Program-made: the position numbers and the translations under genes
Shown here: positions 10,297 through 21,831 of the stretch, piece by piece
Layout of the letters: the number at the start of each line of letters is the position of its first letter
Numbering within the stretch: the stretch's first letter is position 1
DNA from: an uncultured Candidatus Thioglobus sp.
GTDB taxonomy: Bacteria > Pseudomonadota > Gammaproteobacteria > PS1 > Pseudothioglobaceae
Reading direction: 5' to 3'
Length of the DNA stretch: 64,000 bases
Assembly: GCA_905182815.1 (NCBI GenBank)
Contig: CAJJCX010000003.1
Location: forward strand, 22,642 to 86,641
The notes under the pieces: generated by a model
The model's database searches: none
Seen by the model: only the letters and a program-made list of their open reading frames with translations
Told to the model about the DNA's origin: nothing

Positions 10297-11239
10297 TTAT
10301 ATAATTAAACCAGCTTTTTGTTGGATCTCATTTATAGCCTTCGTAACAATCTGAGAAATTAAAAAATCAGACTTAGATTTTGATTCTGCAAGCGATACAA
10401 AGTCATCAATCATAAGTTTGTACTGATTACATGGTGGAAAGCTAACTTTAGTACCTTCCTGCAAACCTCCATTCGCCCAATAAGCATGAGTAATTTCAGG
10501 TGGGTTAACTGGAACGCTTAGTTTTGCCCAGCCACTTGATCCTAAAACCGTCAATGCTTGGCAAAGTGCTGCATTACCTGAAACAGTGAAGCTTAGTGTT
10601 TCGCCATTTGGCCATTGAAGTGTTGCATCAACTTGCTTCTCAATATCATAGTGATCACTCATTATTGCAGTTGCTGAAAGAACTTTAGGGGCGCCTGTAA
10701 ATAGCATACATCCTGATAATATTGCATAACAACCAATGTCGTATAATGGGACCACCACCATCTACTTTGCGATTTCGAATGTTGCCTTTAGGCTGGTCAG
10801 GATAGCTAAAAATAAAGTGAGATGACTGATGCTCTCCAATGTCAAGCTCTTTGAGCCATGCCCATTGCGGGTGACTTCTTACCATGTAGGCTTCATAAAA
10901 AAAAGATTCACTACTTGCAGCTGCTGATTCTAATTCCTTTAATTCGTTCATATTAAGGGCAACTGGCTTTTCACAAAGAACATGCTTGCCTAATTTAAGT
11001 GCTTGAATAGAATAGGGCACATGCAGATGATTTGGGAGCGGGTTATAAATTGCATCTATTGATGGCTCTGATAGAAGAGCATCATAGTCAGTCTCAATAG
11101 CATCTTTATAGATACTTGGTAATGGTACTTGACCAGGATTTCTTCTTCCAACATGGGTAACTTCATGTCCTGCAGCTAATATTGCTGGAACAACATATTC
11201 GCGAGCAATTTTCGCTTCACCTAAAATTCCAAATTTCAT
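10297..11239 (-). CDS. Gfo/Idh/MocA-family oxidoreductase (frameshift near 10750)
   Basis: NAD(P)-dependent sugar-type dehydrogenase. The N-terminal Rossmann half begins MKFGILGEAKIA and contains the hallmark CEKPVALN near residue 90 plus YNPLPNHLH. The frame breaks near 10750, after KVDGGG. The C-terminal alpha/beta half continues in the next frame from PLYDIGCYAI to the stop at 10297. The joined length of about 313 residues is normal. The substrate cannot be read from sequence. Neighbours thiG and divergent upp give no pathway clue. Confidence 0.82.
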
Positions 11240-11368
11240 TTAAACCCTTTATTTTTTTAATGAAGAGATAATAATACTTGTTCTTTCTATATGATTTTTA
11301 GAAAAATATTACAAAACGTATTAAAGTGTAAAATTAGTTTTTTATAAGACTTTTTTGAAGGAATATCA

Positions 11369-11998
11369 ATGCCCCTAAATGCAATCAAACACCCTCTTTT
11401 AGCCCATAAAATCGCCTTACTTAGGCAAAATGGAATCAGTACAAAACATTTTCGTGAACTAGCTAATGAAGTTGCAAGTCTATTGACGTATGAAGCTACT
11501 CGGAATTTACCACTCGAAGATCGTGAAATTAATGGCTGGCAAGGCGAGCCAATAAACACTCAAATGTTATCTGGAAAAAAATTATCAATTGTTCCTATTT
11601 TGCGAGCTGGCTTGGGAATGCTTGATGGTGTATTGACTTTGGTGCCAAATGCTAAAGTTAGTGTCGTTGGTCTTTACAGAGATGAGAAAACTTTAAATCC
11701 GGTTGCATACTTTGATAAAGTTATTACAGATATTGATCAAAGAACTGCCTTAATTATTGATCCTATGCTGGCAACTGGAGGAACCCTCCTTGCTACAATT
11801 GACCTTCTAAAGCAGAAGGGTTGCAAAAAAATTATTGGTTTATTTCTAGTTGCCTCTCCTGAAGGGTTAGAAAGGGTAACTAAACTTCATCCTGATGTAG
11901 ATCTTTTTATAGCTGCAATAGATGACTCTTTGAATGAGCAGGGCTATATTCTTCCGGGATTAGGTGATGCTGGTGATAAGATTTTTGGAACTAAGTAA
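11369..11998 (+). CDS. upp: Uracil phosphoribosyltransferase
   Basis: Salvages uracil to UMP with PRPP. The PRPP loop [12 protein letters not shown] is at about residues 128-139 and the uracil-binding C-terminus [18 protein letters not shown] is complete. Length 209 equals typical Upp. A GAAGGA ribosome site lies just before the ATG. Followed after 6 bases by a class IV aminotransferase, so the two may be cotranscribed. Confidence 0.97.
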   Translation: MPLNAIKHPLLAHKIALLRQNGISTKHFRELANEVASLLTYEATRNLPLEDREINGWQGEPINTQMLSGKKLSIVPILRAGLGMLDGVLTLVPNAKVSVVGLYRDEKTLNPVAYFDKVITDIDQRTALIIDPMLATGGTLLATIDLLKQKGCKKIIGLFLVASPEGLERVTKLHPDVDLFIAAIDDSLNEQGYILPGLGDAGDKIFGTK

Positions 11999-12004
11999 AT
12001 AATC

Positions 12005-12913
12005 TTGGAAGAAGATATTTTTCCAAAAGGAGCGGCCTGGATGAATGGTGAATTCATTCAACTATCTGAAGCTCGTATTCCAATTTTAGATTGGGGTTTT
12101 TTAAGGTCTGATGCAACTTATGATGTTGTTCATGTTTGGAAAGGTCGTTTTTTTCGCTTAGATAAGCATATTGACAGATTTTTTGAATCAACAGAAAAAT
12201 TAAGAATGCCTTGTATAGTTAGCCGTGATGAGCTTAAAAAAATACTTGCTGGTTGTGTCCATCGATCTGGACTGGATGATGTCTATGTAGAAATGATTCA
12301 AACTAGAGGAATGTCCCCTAAATTTGACAGAGATCCACGCAAATCTAAGCCTCGGTTTATTGCTTTTGCTGTTCCATTTGGCTGGATTCTGAAGCCCGAA
12401 GATTTTGAGAAAGGATTGGACGTTTTAGTAAGTGCTAGAAGGAGAATACCAACTAATTCTATTGATTCAAGAATTAAAAATTATCACTGGCTTGATTTGG
12501 TAAGTGGAATGTATGAAGCTTATGACTTAGATCATGACACGGTAATCCTTGTGGATGAAGAAAATAATATTTCAGAAGGGCCAGGCTTTAATATTTTTTG
12601 TGTAGATAAGGATGGGCTTCATTCCCCTAATCAGGGGGTTTTAGAAGGCATAACTAGGCAAACAGTTCTTGATTTAGCAAAAGAATTAGGCATTCCTTTT
12701 CAGTTAAGCTCAATATCATTAGAAAAGCTTCAAGATTCAAATGAAGTTTTTGCAACTTCAACAGCGGGTGGAATAATGCCAATTACAAGAATAAATAATA
12801 AATTAGTTGGCAAAGGTGTCCCTGGAAAAATTACCAGAATACTTCATCAGAGTTATTGGGACAAACATACTCACCCTGATTGGAGTCAGTCAGTTAGTGA
12901 CTTTTTAGAGTAG
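12005..12913 (+). CDS. Class IV (fold-type IV) PLP aminotransferase
   Basis: 302-residue member of the branched-chain/D-amino-acid aminotransferase and ADC lyase superfamily. It shows EARIPILDWGF...DATYDVVHVW, the Schiff-base Lys in SRIKNYHWLD and the C-terminal phosphate-binding stretch ATSTAGGIMPI. The TTG at 12005 is preferred over the ATG at 12041 because the family similarity (KGAAWMNGE) begins upstream of the ATG. The shape fits the subgroup that includes BCAT-like and R-amine transaminases better than IlvE of enteric bacteria. The true amino donor is not readable. Confidence 0.85.
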   Translation: MEEDIFPKGAAWMNGEFIQLSEARIPILDWGFLRSDATYDVVHVWKGRFFRLDKHIDRFFESTEKLRMPCIVSRDELKKILAGCVHRSGLDDVYVEMIQTRGMSPKFDRDPRKSKPRFIAFAVPFGWILKPEDFEKGLDVLVSARRRIPTNSIDSRIKNYHWLDLVSGMYEAYDLDHDTVILVDEENNISEGPGFNIFCVDKDGLHSPNQGVLEGITRQTVLDLAKELGIPFQLSSISLEKLQDSNEVFATSTAGGIMPITRINNKLVGKGVPGKITRILHQSYWDKHTHPDWSQSVSDFLE

Positions 12914-12934
12914 GGGCTAACAGAGCTTTGATGA

Positions 12935-14359
12935 TTAATCATCCACTTTTTTTAAAGATTTAAACGCTTCAAGCGCATTCTGGCGAGATAATTTTAAATC
13001 TATAATAGGCTTTGGATAGTCTTTTCCAATAACAACTCCAGCCCTATCTAATTCTTCTTGGGGCGCTTCCCAAGGATTAAATAAGTATTTGTTTGGCAGC
13101 TCACTTATTTCAGGGATGTATTTACGAATATATTCCCCATCTGGATCAAACTTTTGCCCCTGAGTGACTGGGTTAAAAATTCTAAAGTAGGGCGCTGCAT
13201 CTGCACCACAACCTGCAATCCATTGCCAGCTTGCACTATTACTAGCTAAATCTGCATCTACTAAACAGTCCCAAAACCATCGCTCACCATGATGCCAGTG
13301 AAGTAGAAGATTTTTAACTAAAAATGAACCTACAACCATTCTTACACGGTTATGCATTGCACCAGTAATCCATAACTCCCTCATGCCTGCATCAACCATA
13401 GGTATTCCAGTTTGACCTTTTTGCCAAGCGATTAATTTTTTCTCATCTTTATCCCATGGGAATAGATCAAACTTGGATTGCAAATTCTTTTTAGGAAGTT
13501 CAGGATTAAAGTAGAGCTGCGTGTATGAAAATTCGCGCCAACCTAGCTCGCTACAGAAGTGGTCAATATTGGTATCATCGCCTTTTTTCTTTGCAGCATG
13601 CCAAGCTTGATTGGGAGAAATCTCACCAAAATGAAGATGGGGAGATAGCCTAGAGACAAAAGGTTTTGATGGAATATTTCGGCCTTCTTTATAATTTTCC
13701 ACTCCATTATTTAGGAATTCGGTTAATCGGTTATTTGCTCCAAGCTCACCAATATTCCAAAATGATTTCATTTTAATATCCCATTTAGTGGATGGCAATA
13801 AAGATAAAGCATTGATATCTTTTAAACTATTGTTATCATTAAAAAGATCTAGATTTATTGGAGTAGAAATTGGCTTACGTGGCTCGTCAGATAAAAGACA
13901 CCCTTTTCGAAAGTAGGGCGTAAAAACTTTATATGGAGTCCCGTCTCCTTTTTTTATTGTCCAGGGCTCCCAGAGTAATGAACCATTTAAAGTATTAACT
14001 TTAATTCCTTTAGACTCAAGTTCTTTTTTGATATGAGTATCACGATTGATGCGCCATGGCTCATAACAACGATTCCAAAATATCTCTTTAATATCTAATC
14101 GATCAATAATATCCAATATTACTGTAATGGGATCTCCCGAGTAAATTGATAAATTTTGATCTAGGCTTTTGTTAAGAGAATTTAGAGAGTGATGCAGCCA
14201 AAATCGACTTGCTTCTCCCATCGCAAGTTCTTTTGAATTTATATCGTCCAGAATGTAGATAGGAAGTATTGAACTATTTTTTGCTGCCTCAAATAGTGCA
14301 GGGTTGTCAGATAACCTTAGATCTTGGCGAAACCAATGGATAACTTTAGGTGTATTCAT
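12935..14359 (-). CDS. phrB: Deoxyribodipyrimidine photolyase
   Basis: Light-driven repair of cyclobutane pyrimidine dimers. The N-terminal antenna-binding Rossmann domain opens with HWFRQDLRLSDNPAL. The C-terminal FAD domain carries GQTGIPMVDAGMREL, TGAMHNRVRM and SNSASWQW with the electron-transfer Trp residues. Length 474 equals class I CPD photolyases. Presence suits a sunlit surface-ocean habitat (inference). Converges on the class IV aminotransferase with about 20 bases between them. Confidence 0.95.
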   Translation of the reverse strand: MNTPKVIHWFRQDLRLSDNPALFEAAKNSSILPIYILDDINSKELAMGEASRFWLHHSLNSLNKSLDQNLSIYSGDPITVILDIIDRLDIKEIFWNRCYEPWRINRDTHIKKELESKGIKVNTLNGSLLWEPWTIKKGDGTPYKVFTPYFRKGCLLSDEPRKPISTPINLDLFNDNNSLKDINALSLLPSTKWDIKMKSFWNIGELGANNRLTEFLNNGVENYKEGRNIPSKPFVSRLSPHLHFGEISPNQAWHAAKKKGDDTNIDHFCSELGWREFSYTQLYFNPELPKKNLQSKFDLFPWDKDEKKLIAWQKGQTGIPMVDAGMRELWITGAMHNRVRMVVGSFLVKNLLLHWHHGERWFWDCLVDADLASNSASWQWIAGCGADAAPYFRIFNPVTQGQKFDPDGEYIRKYIPEISELPNKYLFNPWEAPQEELDRAGVVIGKDYPKPIIDLKLSRQNALEAFKSLKKVDD

Positions 14360-14375
14360 AGAGCATTCAATATTA

Positions 14376-14467
14376 TGGCGGAGAGAGAGGGATTCGAACC
14401 CTCGATAGGAGTTAAAGCCTATACTCCCTTAGCAGGGGAGCGCCTTCAGCCACTCGGCCATCTCTCC
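14376..14467 (-). tRNA. tRNA-Ser(GCU)
   Basis: On the minus strand the acceptor arm GGAGAGA pairs with TCTCTCC. It has the long type II variable arm expected for serine and the loop CTGCTAA with anticodon GCT. The T arm is GGTTCGAATCC, the discriminator is G and CCA is encoded. 92 bases including CCA. Lies between phrB and the OsmC gene. Confidence 0.96.
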
Positions 14468-14533
14468 GAAGAAGGAATATTATACTGGAATTATTTTAAA
14501 TGAGTATTTTAGTAATAACGGTTTAATAAAATA

Positions 14534-14947
14534 TTATTCAAGGACCTCAAAATCATGAGTAATTTTTGCAGTTTTCCCTAGCATGATTGATGCAGAGCAA
14601 TATTTTTCAGCTGAAAGTGTAATTGCTTTATCAACTTTTTTAGAGTCTAAGTCTTTTCCTTTAACAATAAATTGAATATGTATATCAGTAAAAACTTTTG
14701 GGTGCTCATTGGCTCTTTCAGCGCTAATCCTAGTTTCACAATGCGATAGGTCTTGACGCATTTTTTGAAGCGTTGTAACGACATCAATCATAGTGCAGCC
14801 CGCCACTCCAAGCAGAAGCATTTCCATCGGTCTAACACCAAGATTTTCACCGCCAATCTCTATCGGACCATCCATCGTAATAGAGTGACCACTATGAGAC
14901 TTACCAACCATTAACATGCCATCAACCCAATTTACAGAAAGATTCAT
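14534..14947 (-). CDS. OsmC/YhfA-family protein
   Basis: 137-residue OsmC-fold protein. The redox cysteines lie in LGVAGCTMIDVV (about residue 51) and EKYCSASIML (about 117), the positions used by the family to reduce organic peroxides. The sequence resembles the YhfA branch more than osmotically induced OsmC, so peroxidase activity is likely but not certain. It overlaps the trpC stop (ATGA), a pairing that may be chance cotranscription. Confidence 0.87.
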   Translation of the reverse strand: MNLSVNWVDGMLMVGKSHSGHSITMDGPIEIGGENLGVRPMEMLLLGVAGCTMIDVVTTLQKMRQDLSHCETRISAERANEHPKVFTDIHIQFIVKGKDLDSKKVDKAITLSAEKYCSASIMLGKTAKITHDFEVLE

Positions 14948-15744
14948 TCAAAAAACTCCTTAAGTTTTTGGCCAGGATTTGAGTGCTTCATAAATGCCTC
15001 GCCAATTAAAAAACCAAATACATCATTCTTGTGCATCAACTCAACATCAGCTTTAGATGCAATTCCTGACTCAGTTATCACAAGTTTATCACCGCTAATT
15101 TCACTAAGCAAGTCAATGGTGGTTTGAAGGCTAACTTCAAAGTTTCGAAGATTCCTATTATTAATTCCAATCATTGGTAAATCTAATTTAAGCGCACGAC
15201 GAAGTTCATTTAAATCATGAGTTTCAACTAATACATCCATATTGAGAGATAAAGCAAGGTCGCTTAAATATTTGATTTCATTATCTTCTAGACAAGACAC
15301 AATTAGTAAAATACAATCTGCCCCCATCGCTCTTGATTCATAGACTTGATAGGGCTTAATAATAAAATCTTTACGAATAACTGGTAATGAAACTGCAGCT
15401 CGCGCTTTTATCAAATATAAAGGATCACCTTGAAAAAAATCACGATCTGTTAATATAGAAAGGCAGCTTGCACCTCCATCTTCGTAGCTTTTTGCAATTT
15501 CGACAGGCTCAAAATTCTCTCTTAAAACGCCCTTGCTTGGAGAGGCTTTTTTAATTTCAGCAATTATTCCACTTTGACGCTCTTTTACTTTTTTGTTTAA
15601 TGAGTTAAAGAAACCTCGGGGGGTATCTGCACTATTTGCTAGCTCAATCATTTTTTCAATCGGAAGCCGCTTTGTTGACTCTGCTATTTCTTCTTGCTTT
15701 CGAGCAACAATTTTTTTAAGTATGTCGGGTGTTTTTTGTGCCAT
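14944..15744 (-). CDS. trpC: Indole-3-glycerol-phosphate synthase TrpC
   Basis: Closes the indole ring in tryptophan synthesis. TIM-barrel motifs: EIKKASPSKG with the catalytic Lys near residue 63, SILTDRDFFQG, PVIRKDFI, INNRNL and TESGI. Length 266 is typical of a monofunctional enzyme (in E. coli it is fused to TrpF). No other trp gene is adjacent. Divergent from kdsA across about 77 bases. Confidence 0.96.
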   Translation of the reverse strand: MAQKTPDILKKIVARKQEEIAESTKRLPIEKMIELANSADTPRGFFNSLNKKVKERQSGIIAEIKKASPSKGVLRENFEPVEIAKSYEDGGASCLSILTDRDFFQGDPLYLIKARAAVSLPVIRKDFIIKPYQVYESRAMGADCILLIVSCLEDNEIKYLSDLALSLNMDVLVETHDLNELRRALKLDLPMIGINNRNLRNFEVSLQTTIDLLSEISGDKLVITESGIASKADVELMHKNDVFGFLIGEAFMKHSNPGQKLKEFFE

Positions 15745-15821
15745 GGTTTTAATGAATTTATAACAATGCTTATTTTAAACGAATATAATTTACGTATATA
15801 TTTAAGTAATGAGTGAAGTAC

Positions 15822-17385
<1,564 letters not shown>

Positions 17386-17394
17386 GAGTTATTA

Positions 17395-17694
17395 ATGTTG
17401 TATGCAATTATTTCTAAAGATGTAGAGGATAGTTTTAAAAAACGCATAGGCGCTAGACCTGATCATGTTGCTCGTTTAATTCAATTAAAAGATGAAGGAC
17501 GCCTTATTTTGGCTGGACCTCATCCTGCTATCGACTCAATAGATCCAGGTGATGCAGGTTTTACAGGGTCACTTATTGTTGCTGAGTTTGAAAATCTTAA
17601 AGAGGCGCGCTCCTGGGCTGACGAAGATCCTTATGTTGCTGCCGGCGTATATTCAAGCGTTGTTGTTAAAAATTTCAATAAGGTTTTGCCTTAA
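17395..17694 (+). CDS. YciI-family protein
   Basis: 99-residue ferredoxin-like-fold protein of the YciI family. Typical features are RPDHVARL with the family His, [11 protein letters not shown], and [17 protein letters not shown] with the conserved Asp-Pro. Members are suspected enzymes or muconolactone-isomerase-like, but the role is not established. Nine bases after dapB, so probably cotranscribed. Confidence 0.85.
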   Translation: MLYAIISKDVEDSFKKRIGARPDHVARLIQLKDEGRLILAGPHPAIDSIDPGDAGFTGSLIVAEFENLKEARSWADEDPYVAAGVYSSVVVKNFNKVLP

Positions 17695-17772
17695 ATGATT
17701 TCCATAGAGGAGTTTCTTTGCTGGATAATTTAGACTTTTTTGACAAATGCAGCTCAATCAAAAACTTAAATA

Positions 17773-18549
17773 ATGATTACAGTTAAAAATTTATCAAAAC
17801 ATTTTGGCGGAATCAAGGCAGTTGATGGTGTTGACTTGCATATTGAGCGAGGCTCGATAACTGGTTTAGTGGGCCCAAATGGTGCTGGAAAAACCACAAT
17901 GTTTAATTTGATTGCTGGACTTTATCAGCCTTCAGAGGGTGAAATAATTCTTGATGGTGAAGACGTAACAAGCTTAACTTCTCACCAACTTTTTCATAAA
18001 GGACTCTTAAGAACATTTCAAATAGCCCATGAGTTTCCAACCCTAAGTGTCTTGGAAAACTTAATGATGGTGCCTGCAGATCAGTTAGGCGAAAGCTTGA
18101 TGAATACTTGGTTAAAGCGCAAACAAATTCATGTTCAGGAGAGAGAGCTTCAAAAAAAAGCAGAAGAAGTTATCGATTTCCTGAGTATTAGCCACCTTAA
18201 GAATGAAAGAGCGGGTAATCTTTCTGGTGGACAGAAAAAATTGCTAGAGTTAGCTCGTACTATGATGGTTGATGCTAAGGTTGTTCTTTTAGATGAGGTT
18301 GGAGCAGGCGTTAATCGAACACTCCTTAATCAGATTGGTGATGCCATATTAAGGCTTAATTCAGAAAGAGGGTATACATTTTGCATGATTGAGCACGATA
18401 TGGATTTTATTTCAAGGCTTTGTAATCCAGTAGTAGTTTTAGCTGAAGGTCGAATTTTGACAAGCGGCACCCCTGATGAAATTAAAAGTAGTGATGCGGT
18501 TATTGAGGCCTATCTAGGTAAAGGAATTAAGACCGAGGCTACGAGTTAA
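17773..18549 (+). CDS. livG: Branched-chain amino-acid-type ABC transporter ATPase (LivG-like)
   Basis: First of two ATPases of a HAAT-family importer. Walker A GPNGAGKTT is at about residues 36-44, followed by the long LivG-type insertion with LRTFQIAHEFPTLSVLEN, signature NLSGGQKKLLELAR and switch region IEHDMDF. Walker B ends LLDEVGAGVN instead of the usual DEPxAGxN, a Pro-to-Val change beside the catalytic Glu, which is kept. 258 residues. Stop and livF start share one base. Confidence 0.93.
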   Translation: MITVKNLSKHFGGIKAVDGVDLHIERGSITGLVGPNGAGKTTMFNLIAGLYQPSEGEIILDGEDVTSLTSHQLFHKGLLRTFQIAHEFPTLSVLENLMMVPADQLGESLMNTWLKRKQIHVQERELQKKAEEVIDFLSISHLKNERAGNLSGGQKKLLELARTMMVDAKVVLLDEVGAGVNRTLLNQIGDAILRLNSERGYTFCMIEHDMDFISRLCNPVVVLAEGRILTSGTPDEIKSSDAVIEAYLGKGIKTEATS

Positions 18550-19253
18550 TGGCTTATCTTGAAGGTAAAAATTTAGTTGCATCATACGGAGTAGTTCCAA
18601 TACTCCATGAATGCTCTGTTGAAGTTGAAAAAGGTGAGCTTGCAGTAATTGTTGGCCCAAATGGTGCAGGAAAGTCTACTGTAATGAGAGTATTGCTCGG
18701 GATGCTGGAGGCAACTTCAGGTTCAGTAACGCTAGATGGAAAAGATATTTCAATGCTTTCTACTCAGGACAGAATTAGCCATGGATTAGCATTTGTTCCT
18801 CAAACAAAAAATGTTTTCCCTTCAATGACAGTTGAAGAAAATCTTCAGATGGGTGGTTTTATTAGGCAAGATGACATCAATAAAACAATTGAAGAGGTCT
18901 ACGCGCTTTTTCCAATTCTCTATGACAAACGCAAACAACTTGCAGAGCAGCTTTCTGGCGGCCAAAGGCAACAGGTTGCATTTGGAAGGGCTATGATGAC
19001 GAAACCTTCAATTATGCTTTTAGACGAGCCAACAGCAGGAGTTTCACCAATAGTGATGGATGAAATTTTTTCTAATATTTTGGACGTTAGAAATGCTGGT
19101 ATGGCTGTTCTTATGGTTGAGCAAAATGCACAGCAAGCTCTTAACATAGCTGATAAGGGCTACGTTTTAGTATCTGGACGTAATGAGCATACTGGAACTG
19201 GTAAAGAGCTCATAAATAACCCTGAAGTTAGAAAAAAGTTTTTAGGAGGTTAG
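18549..19253 (+). CDS. livF: Branched-chain amino-acid-type ABC transporter ATPase (LivF-like)
   Basis: Second ATPase, 234 residues, the size of LivF. Walker A GPNGAGKST, LAFVPQTKNVFPSMTVEENL, signature QLSGGQRQQVAFGRAMM, Walker B LLDEPTAGVSP and VEQNAQQAL are all intact. It pairs with LivG as the cytoplasmic motor. The downstream permease starts at the base after its stop. Confidence 0.93.
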   Translation: MAYLEGKNLVASYGVVPILHECSVEVEKGELAVIVGPNGAGKSTVMRVLLGMLEATSGSVTLDGKDISMLSTQDRISHGLAFVPQTKNVFPSMTVEENLQMGGFIRQDDINKTIEEVYALFPILYDKRKQLAEQLSGGQRQQVAFGRAMMTKPSIMLLDEPTAGVSPIVMDEIFSNILDVRNAGMAVLMVEQNAQQALNIADKGYVLVSGRNEHTGTGKELINNPEVRKKFLGG

Positions 19254-20289
19254 ATGACGTCAGACTCAATTGATATTATTAATGCATTTGCCTTACTAAC
19301 TAATTTTGTAATTCTTCCTGCATTATCTTATGGCTCACAATTAGCATTGGGAGCACTAGCTGTAACTTTAGTTTATTCAGTATTGAGGTTTTCTAATTTT
19401 GCTCAAGGCGATAGTATGGCGTTTGGGACAATGATTGTTATATTACTTACTGGTTTTATGATTAGTAGAGGCTGGACAATTTCAGGAATTCCCACTGCTC
19501 TATTAGTAATCCCTATAGCTATAGTATTTACCTCAATGTACTTGCTTACAATGGATAGACTGATTTATCGGCATTATCGAAAAATAAAAGCAAAATCAAT
19601 TACGATCGTAATGTCTTCAATAGGAGTTATGTTTGTTACTGGGGGAATAGTTAGGTTCGTATTAGGCGCTACTGCGCAAAAATTTGAAGATGGTGAGAGG
19701 TTTATTTTTTCTGTTAGAGAGTTTAAGGCTTATACCGGCCTTGAGCAAGGAATTGCCTTCAAAACGTCTCAATTTTTAACTATTACCATCGCTTTTTTAT
19801 TAGTTGCTTTTGTATTTTACTTTTTACAAAAAACTAAAACGGGTAAGGCTATGAGAGCTTATTCTGACAATAAAGAGTTAGCACTTCTTTCTGGTATTGA
19901 TCCAGATAAGATGGTTCAAATAACTTGGCTATTAGTTGCAGCTCTTACTACAATTGCTGGCGCACTTTATGGACTAGATAAAGGCTTTCGCACCTCAACA
20001 ATATCATTTATTACTCTTACCAATTTTTGCCTCTGTCATTGTAGGCGGTATTGGCTCTCCAATTGGGGCAATTGCAGGTGCTTTCTTAGTTGCATTTTCT
20101 GAAATACTCCTTACTTATGCCTACAAAAAGTTTTTAATATACTTATTACCACTATCGATGCATCCTTCGTCTTTGGTTCAGCTTATTGGTACTGAGTATA
20201 AATATGCAATATCCTTTGTTATTTTGGTTATTGTTCTTTTAATAAAGCCTACTGGGTTATTTAAAGGTAAGGTGATAGTCGATGAATAA
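19254..20289 (+). CDS. livH: HAAT-family ABC permease LivH-like (frameshift near 20005)
   Basis: Multi-span inner-membrane permease. The opening frame shows SYGSQLALGALAVTLVYSVLRFSNFAQGD, typical of LivH, then MRAYSDNKELALLSGID, the cytoplasmic loop that docks the ATPase. The frame breaks near 20005. The next frame restores ASVIVGGIGSPIGAIAGAF, further membrane segments and KPTGLFKG, with a stop at 20287-20289 overlapping the livM ATG. Joined length about 345 residues. Full conservation after the switch argues for a base error. Confidence 0.9.
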
Positions 20290-21654
20290 TCTAAATAATG
20301 TTTGGCAATCGTATAGAGCAATTATTACTTTCTCCCTTATGGGTTTTGTACTTTTATTTGTTGGTTTTAATCAGTCATGGGCACTTGTAATAGGCATTAT
20401 TAACATGTCTTTGATTTCAGCTATTATGGCCTTAGGTGTAAATATCCAATGGGGTTATGCTGGATTATTTAATGTTGGAATTATGGGGTTTGCCGCCTTG
20501 GGAGGCGTTAGTGTTGTTTTAATTTCTCAGCAACCTGTTACTGAGGCGATAGATGCTGGTGGTATAAAGATGCTTCTTGCTTTGGCTCTAGGAGCTGCAA
20601 CGATTGCCGCAGGAGTTTTATTAAATAGAAGGGGGTCAATAAATGGTTAATATCTTTAATTGTAGTTATTGGTTATCTCTTTACAAGATATTATTTTTCT
20701 GAAGCTTCAGATTTAATTGAAAAGGTAGACCCTGCAATTACAGGCTATTTAGGTGGTTTTGGACTTCCTATAATGCTCTCTTGGATAGTGGGTGGCTTAG
20801 CTGCAGCTGGAGCCGCATGGTGGATTGGAAAAATTACCTTGAGCTTAAGGTCTGATTATCTTGCGATAGCAACTCTTGGAATTTCTGAAATTATTATTTA
20901 TGTCATCAAAAATGAAGACTGGTTTGTAAGGGGACTTAAGAATGTTTATGGACTTCAAAGACCTGTTCCTTATGAAGTTGATATGCAAAAATCAGAATGG
21001 CTTCAAAATATTGTTGCTTGGATTCATAAGTCAGAGTTGCAGTTTTTGTCTCAATCAGAGCAAATTGATAAGCTAGGTGACTATGTTCGAGAGGCATCGG
21101 TCGTATTTGTAAAGCTTAGTTATTCAGGTTTATTTCTTGTAATTTTAGTCGCCTTCATTGTTCTTTCTAATCTTGCTTTAAATTCTCCATGGGGCAGAAA
21201 AGTAAGAGCAATAAGGGATAATGAAGTGGCAGCCTCTGCGATGGGTAAAAATATTACGCGTCAACATTTACAAATTTTTGTTATTGGATCAGCAATTGTA
21301 GGTATCGCTGGTGCATTACTAGTTACCTATGATGGAATATTTATTCCTACTGCATATCAGCCCCTTCGATTTACTTTTTTGATTTGGGTGATGGTTATTG
21401 TTGGAGGTTCAGGTAATAATTTAGGGTCGGTTCTAGGGGCTTTTATTATGTGGTTTATTTGGATTCAGTCTGGTCCTATAGGCCTTTGGGTGGTTGAAAT
21501 GCTTGGTAATTATGTTCAAGAAGGAAATACATCATTAGAGTTTATAGAAGATCGAGTTCACTATCTAAGGCTTATCTTTATGGGCAGCATAATGCTCTTG
21601 ATCATGAGATTTTCTCCTGGCGGAATTCTTCCAGAGAAAAATAAAGAACTGTAA
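20282..21654 (+). CDS. livM: HAAT-family ABC permease LivM-like (frameshift near 20640)
   Basis: Second permease. The first part covers about 120 residues with NIQWGYAGLFNVGIMGFAALGG, the LivM hallmark. After a break near 20640 the other frame continues without stops through LRSDYLAIATLGISEI, RAIRDNEVAASAMGKN (ATPase docking loop) and the end RFSPGGILPEKNKEL. Joined length about 457 residues, large for LivM but seen in members with an extra loop. A strong hairpin terminator follows. Confidence 0.9.
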
Positions 21655-21675
21655 TATGTTCTTTAAATTGGGCTG

Positions 21676-21714
21676 AAATGAACTATTCTAGAAAGGTTTA
21701 GTTCATTTTTTTTT
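21676..21714 (+). terminator. Rho-independent terminator after livM
   Basis: A 10-base stem, AAATGAACTA (21676-21685) with TAGTTCATTT (21699-21708), and a 13-base loop lead directly into a run of nine T. It ends the livGFHM transcript before the binding-protein gene. Confidence 0.72.
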
Positions 21715-21831
21715 ATAATATTTTTAACACAAACTACAGGAAACTGTTTATCATTAAGGGGATTCCCATAAGAAATACGCTTTAATACTTTATTAGGTGT
21801 AGGGACTCTTTTTTATATTTTAGGAGACGAA

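Noticed and set aside
12930..12943. Perfect palindrome GATGATTAATCATC with a T run, as a terminator between the aminotransferase and phrB
   Set aside because: Usable stem is about four pairs once a loop is allowed and part of it is the phrB stop region; too weak to annotate.
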